A stretch of DNA of 6,777 nt from Methylococcaceae bacterium (GTDB taxonomy: Bacteria > Pseudomonadota > Gammaproteobacteria > Methylococcales > Methylococcaceae). The translations under genes and the position numbers were made by a program. Shown piece after piece: positions 5,661 through 6,777 of this stretch (position 1 is its first letter; each line of letters begins with the position of its first letter). The notes beneath the pieces are model-generated. The model was given only the letters and a program-made list of their open reading frames with translations, did no database searches and had not been told where the DNA came from. The stretch is from the NCBI GenBank assembly GCA_005792805.1, contig SXQV01000105.1, positions 1 through 6,777 of the forward strand, read 5' to 3'.

Positions 5661-5682
5661 GTTGCTGCAGAAGCAGGTCAAC
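5661..5682 (-). other. Hairpin overlapping the ppsA stop codon
   Basis: On the minus strand GTTG pairs with CAAC and CTGC pairs with GCAG around a TTCT loop, with a 2-base bulge. The stem begins within the ppsA stop codon. No T-run follows. It may help terminate or stabilise the ppsA transcript; only the pairing is seen. Confidence 0.2.
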
Positions 5683-6777
5683 GCTCAAGCGTTTTTTCCA
5701 TCTCCAATACTGCCTGTGTCGTCCGCAGGACCGCATCGGGATTGAGCGAAATGCTGTCGATGCCGCATTGCACCAGGAATTCGGCGAATTCCGGGTAATC
5801 GCTGGGGGCCTGGCCGCAGATACCGATCTTGCGGCCCGCTGCCTTGGCGTCGCGGATGACCGAGGCAATCGAGCGCATCACCGCCGGGTTCCGCTCGTCG
5901 AAGATGTCGGCGACGATCGCGGAGTCGCGGTCCACGCCGAGGGTGAGCTGGGTCAGATCGTTGGAGCCGATTGAAAAGCCGTCGAACACCTCGGCGAACT
6001 CCTTCGCCAGCAGGACGTTACTGGGCAGTTCGCACATGACATAAACCTCCAGCCCGTTCTCGCCGCGCTTGAGGCCGTTCCTGTCCATTTCCGCCAGCAC
6101 GCGTTTGGCTTCCTCCACGGTCCGGCAAAACGGAATCATGATCTTCAGGTTGGTCAGGCCCATGTCGTCACGGACCTGCTTCATCGCCCGGCATTCCAGC
6201 GCGAAACCGTCACGGTAGCGCTCGTTGTAATAGCGGCTGGCACCCCTGAAGCCGATCATCGGATTTTCCTCGGCCGGCTCGTAGGGCTGGCCGCCAACCA
6301 GATTGGCATATTCGTTGGTCTTGAAGTCGCTCATGCGGATGATGACGTCGTTCGGGTAAAACGCCGCCGCGATCATCGCCACGCCCTGTGCCAGCCGCTC
6401 AACGAAGAACAGCGGCTTGTTGTCGTAGCCCGCCGTCAGCCGGTCGATGGCGTCTTTTACATCCGGATCGGTCAGGCGGTCGTAGTCCAGCAGTGCCTTG
6501 GGATGGATCTTGATCGAGTTGGAAATGATGAACTCCTCGCGGGCCAGACCCACCCCGTCGTTGGGCAGGAAGGACAGGCGGAAGGCTTCCTCGGGATTGC
6601 CGACGTTCATCATGATTTTGGTGCGCGGTCGTTGCAGCTCGGCCAGCGACTGGCGCTCGACCTCAAACGCCAGCCGCCCGTCGTAGACGTTGCCGGTGTC
6701 GCCCTCGGCACAGGAGATGGTGACCTGCTGGCCGTCGCGCAGCCGCTCGGTGGCCCGCTCGGTGCCCACCACCGCCG
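5678..6777 (-). CDS. ppsA: Phosphoenolpyruvate synthase, C-terminal part (5' end outside window)
   Basis: PEP synthase (pyruvate, water dikinase) makes PEP from pyruvate and ATP, releasing AMP and phosphate, and feeds gluconeogenesis. About 366 residues are visible of a usual length near 790, running off the right edge. The visible part begins near AVVGTERAT, the end of the swivelling phosphohistidine domain (its catalytic His lies further upstream), and then covers the PEP/pyruvate-binding barrel. Landmarks are GVGLAREEFI, VIIRMSDFKTNEYANLVGG, ENPMIGFRGASRY, ECRAMKQVRDDMGLTN, IMIPFCRTVEEA, SIGSNDLTQL and GICGQAPSDYPEFAEFL. The catalytic cysteine of GICGQ is encoded at 5816-5818, and ISLNPD follows. 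The GTG at 6772-6770 is an internal Val, not the start. The family's regulator PpsR is not in the window. It converges with mdh across a 94-base gap. Identification is firm. Confidence 0.97.
   Translation of the reverse strand, partial: AVVGTERATERLRDGQQVTISCAEGDTGNVYDGRLAFEVERQSLAELQRPRTKIMMNVGNPEEAFRLSFLPNDGVGLAREEFIISNSIKIHPKALLDYDRLTDPDVKDAIDRLTAGYDNKPLFFVERLAQGVAMIAAAFYPNDVIIRMSDFKTNEYANLVGGQPYEPAEENPMIGFRGASRYYNERYRDGFALECRAMKQVRDDMGLTNLKIMIPFCRTVEEAKRVLAEMDRNGLKRGENGLEVYVMCELPSNVLLAKEFAEVFDGFSIGSNDLTQLTLGVDRDSAIVADIFDERNPAVMRSIASVIRDAKAAGRKIGICGQAPSDYPEFAEFLVQCGIDSISLNPDAVLRTTQAVLEMEKTLER

Noticed and set aside
6770..6772. GTG as a start codon for a short 364-residue PEP synthase-like protein
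   Set aside because: The frame stays open to the window edge and the codon falls inside the conserved AVVGTE segment of full-length PEP synthase, so it encodes an internal valine.

Overview
The window looks like ordinary chromosome from a Gram-negative proteobacterium with moderately high GC. The RdgB, RNase PH, PEP synthase and malate dehydrogenase sequences read as gammaproteobacterial or close to it. That assignment comes from remembered family sequences, not from a search. There are no transposases, integrases, phage genes, CRISPR repeats, tRNAs or rRNAs.

Layout from left to right: the 3' half of rph (RNase PH, +); a beta-carbonic anhydrase on the minus strand; rdgB (XTP/dITP pyrophosphatase, +); a secreted protein of about 428 residues that I do not recognise (+); an AlkB-family dioxygenase (-); and, divergent from it, a small DUF4389-type membrane protein (+). 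Then come a small HMA-domain metal chaperone (+), a malate dehydrogenase (+), and the C-terminal part of phosphoenolpyruvate synthase (-), which runs off the right edge. All intergenic stretches are under 200 bases.

Functionally this is a housekeeping mixture rather than one system. rph and rdgB serve RNA 3'-end processing and nucleotide-pool cleaning and are often neighbours in gammaproteobacteria; here the carbonic anhydrase, in the opposite orientation, separates them. AlkB adds alkylation repair. Carbonic anhydrase, malate dehydrogenase and PEP synthase all touch C1/C3/C4 carbon metabolism, and the last two are convergent neighbours. The HMA protein suggests copper (or other soft-metal) handling.

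The least explained items are the secreted protein downstream of rdgB and several inverted repeats. The most striking repeat is a terminator-like hairpin with a T-run that ends about a dozen bases before the rdgB start codon. A short hairpin plus T-run also spans the stop codon of the metal chaperone gene. I found no convincing new multi-gene system.
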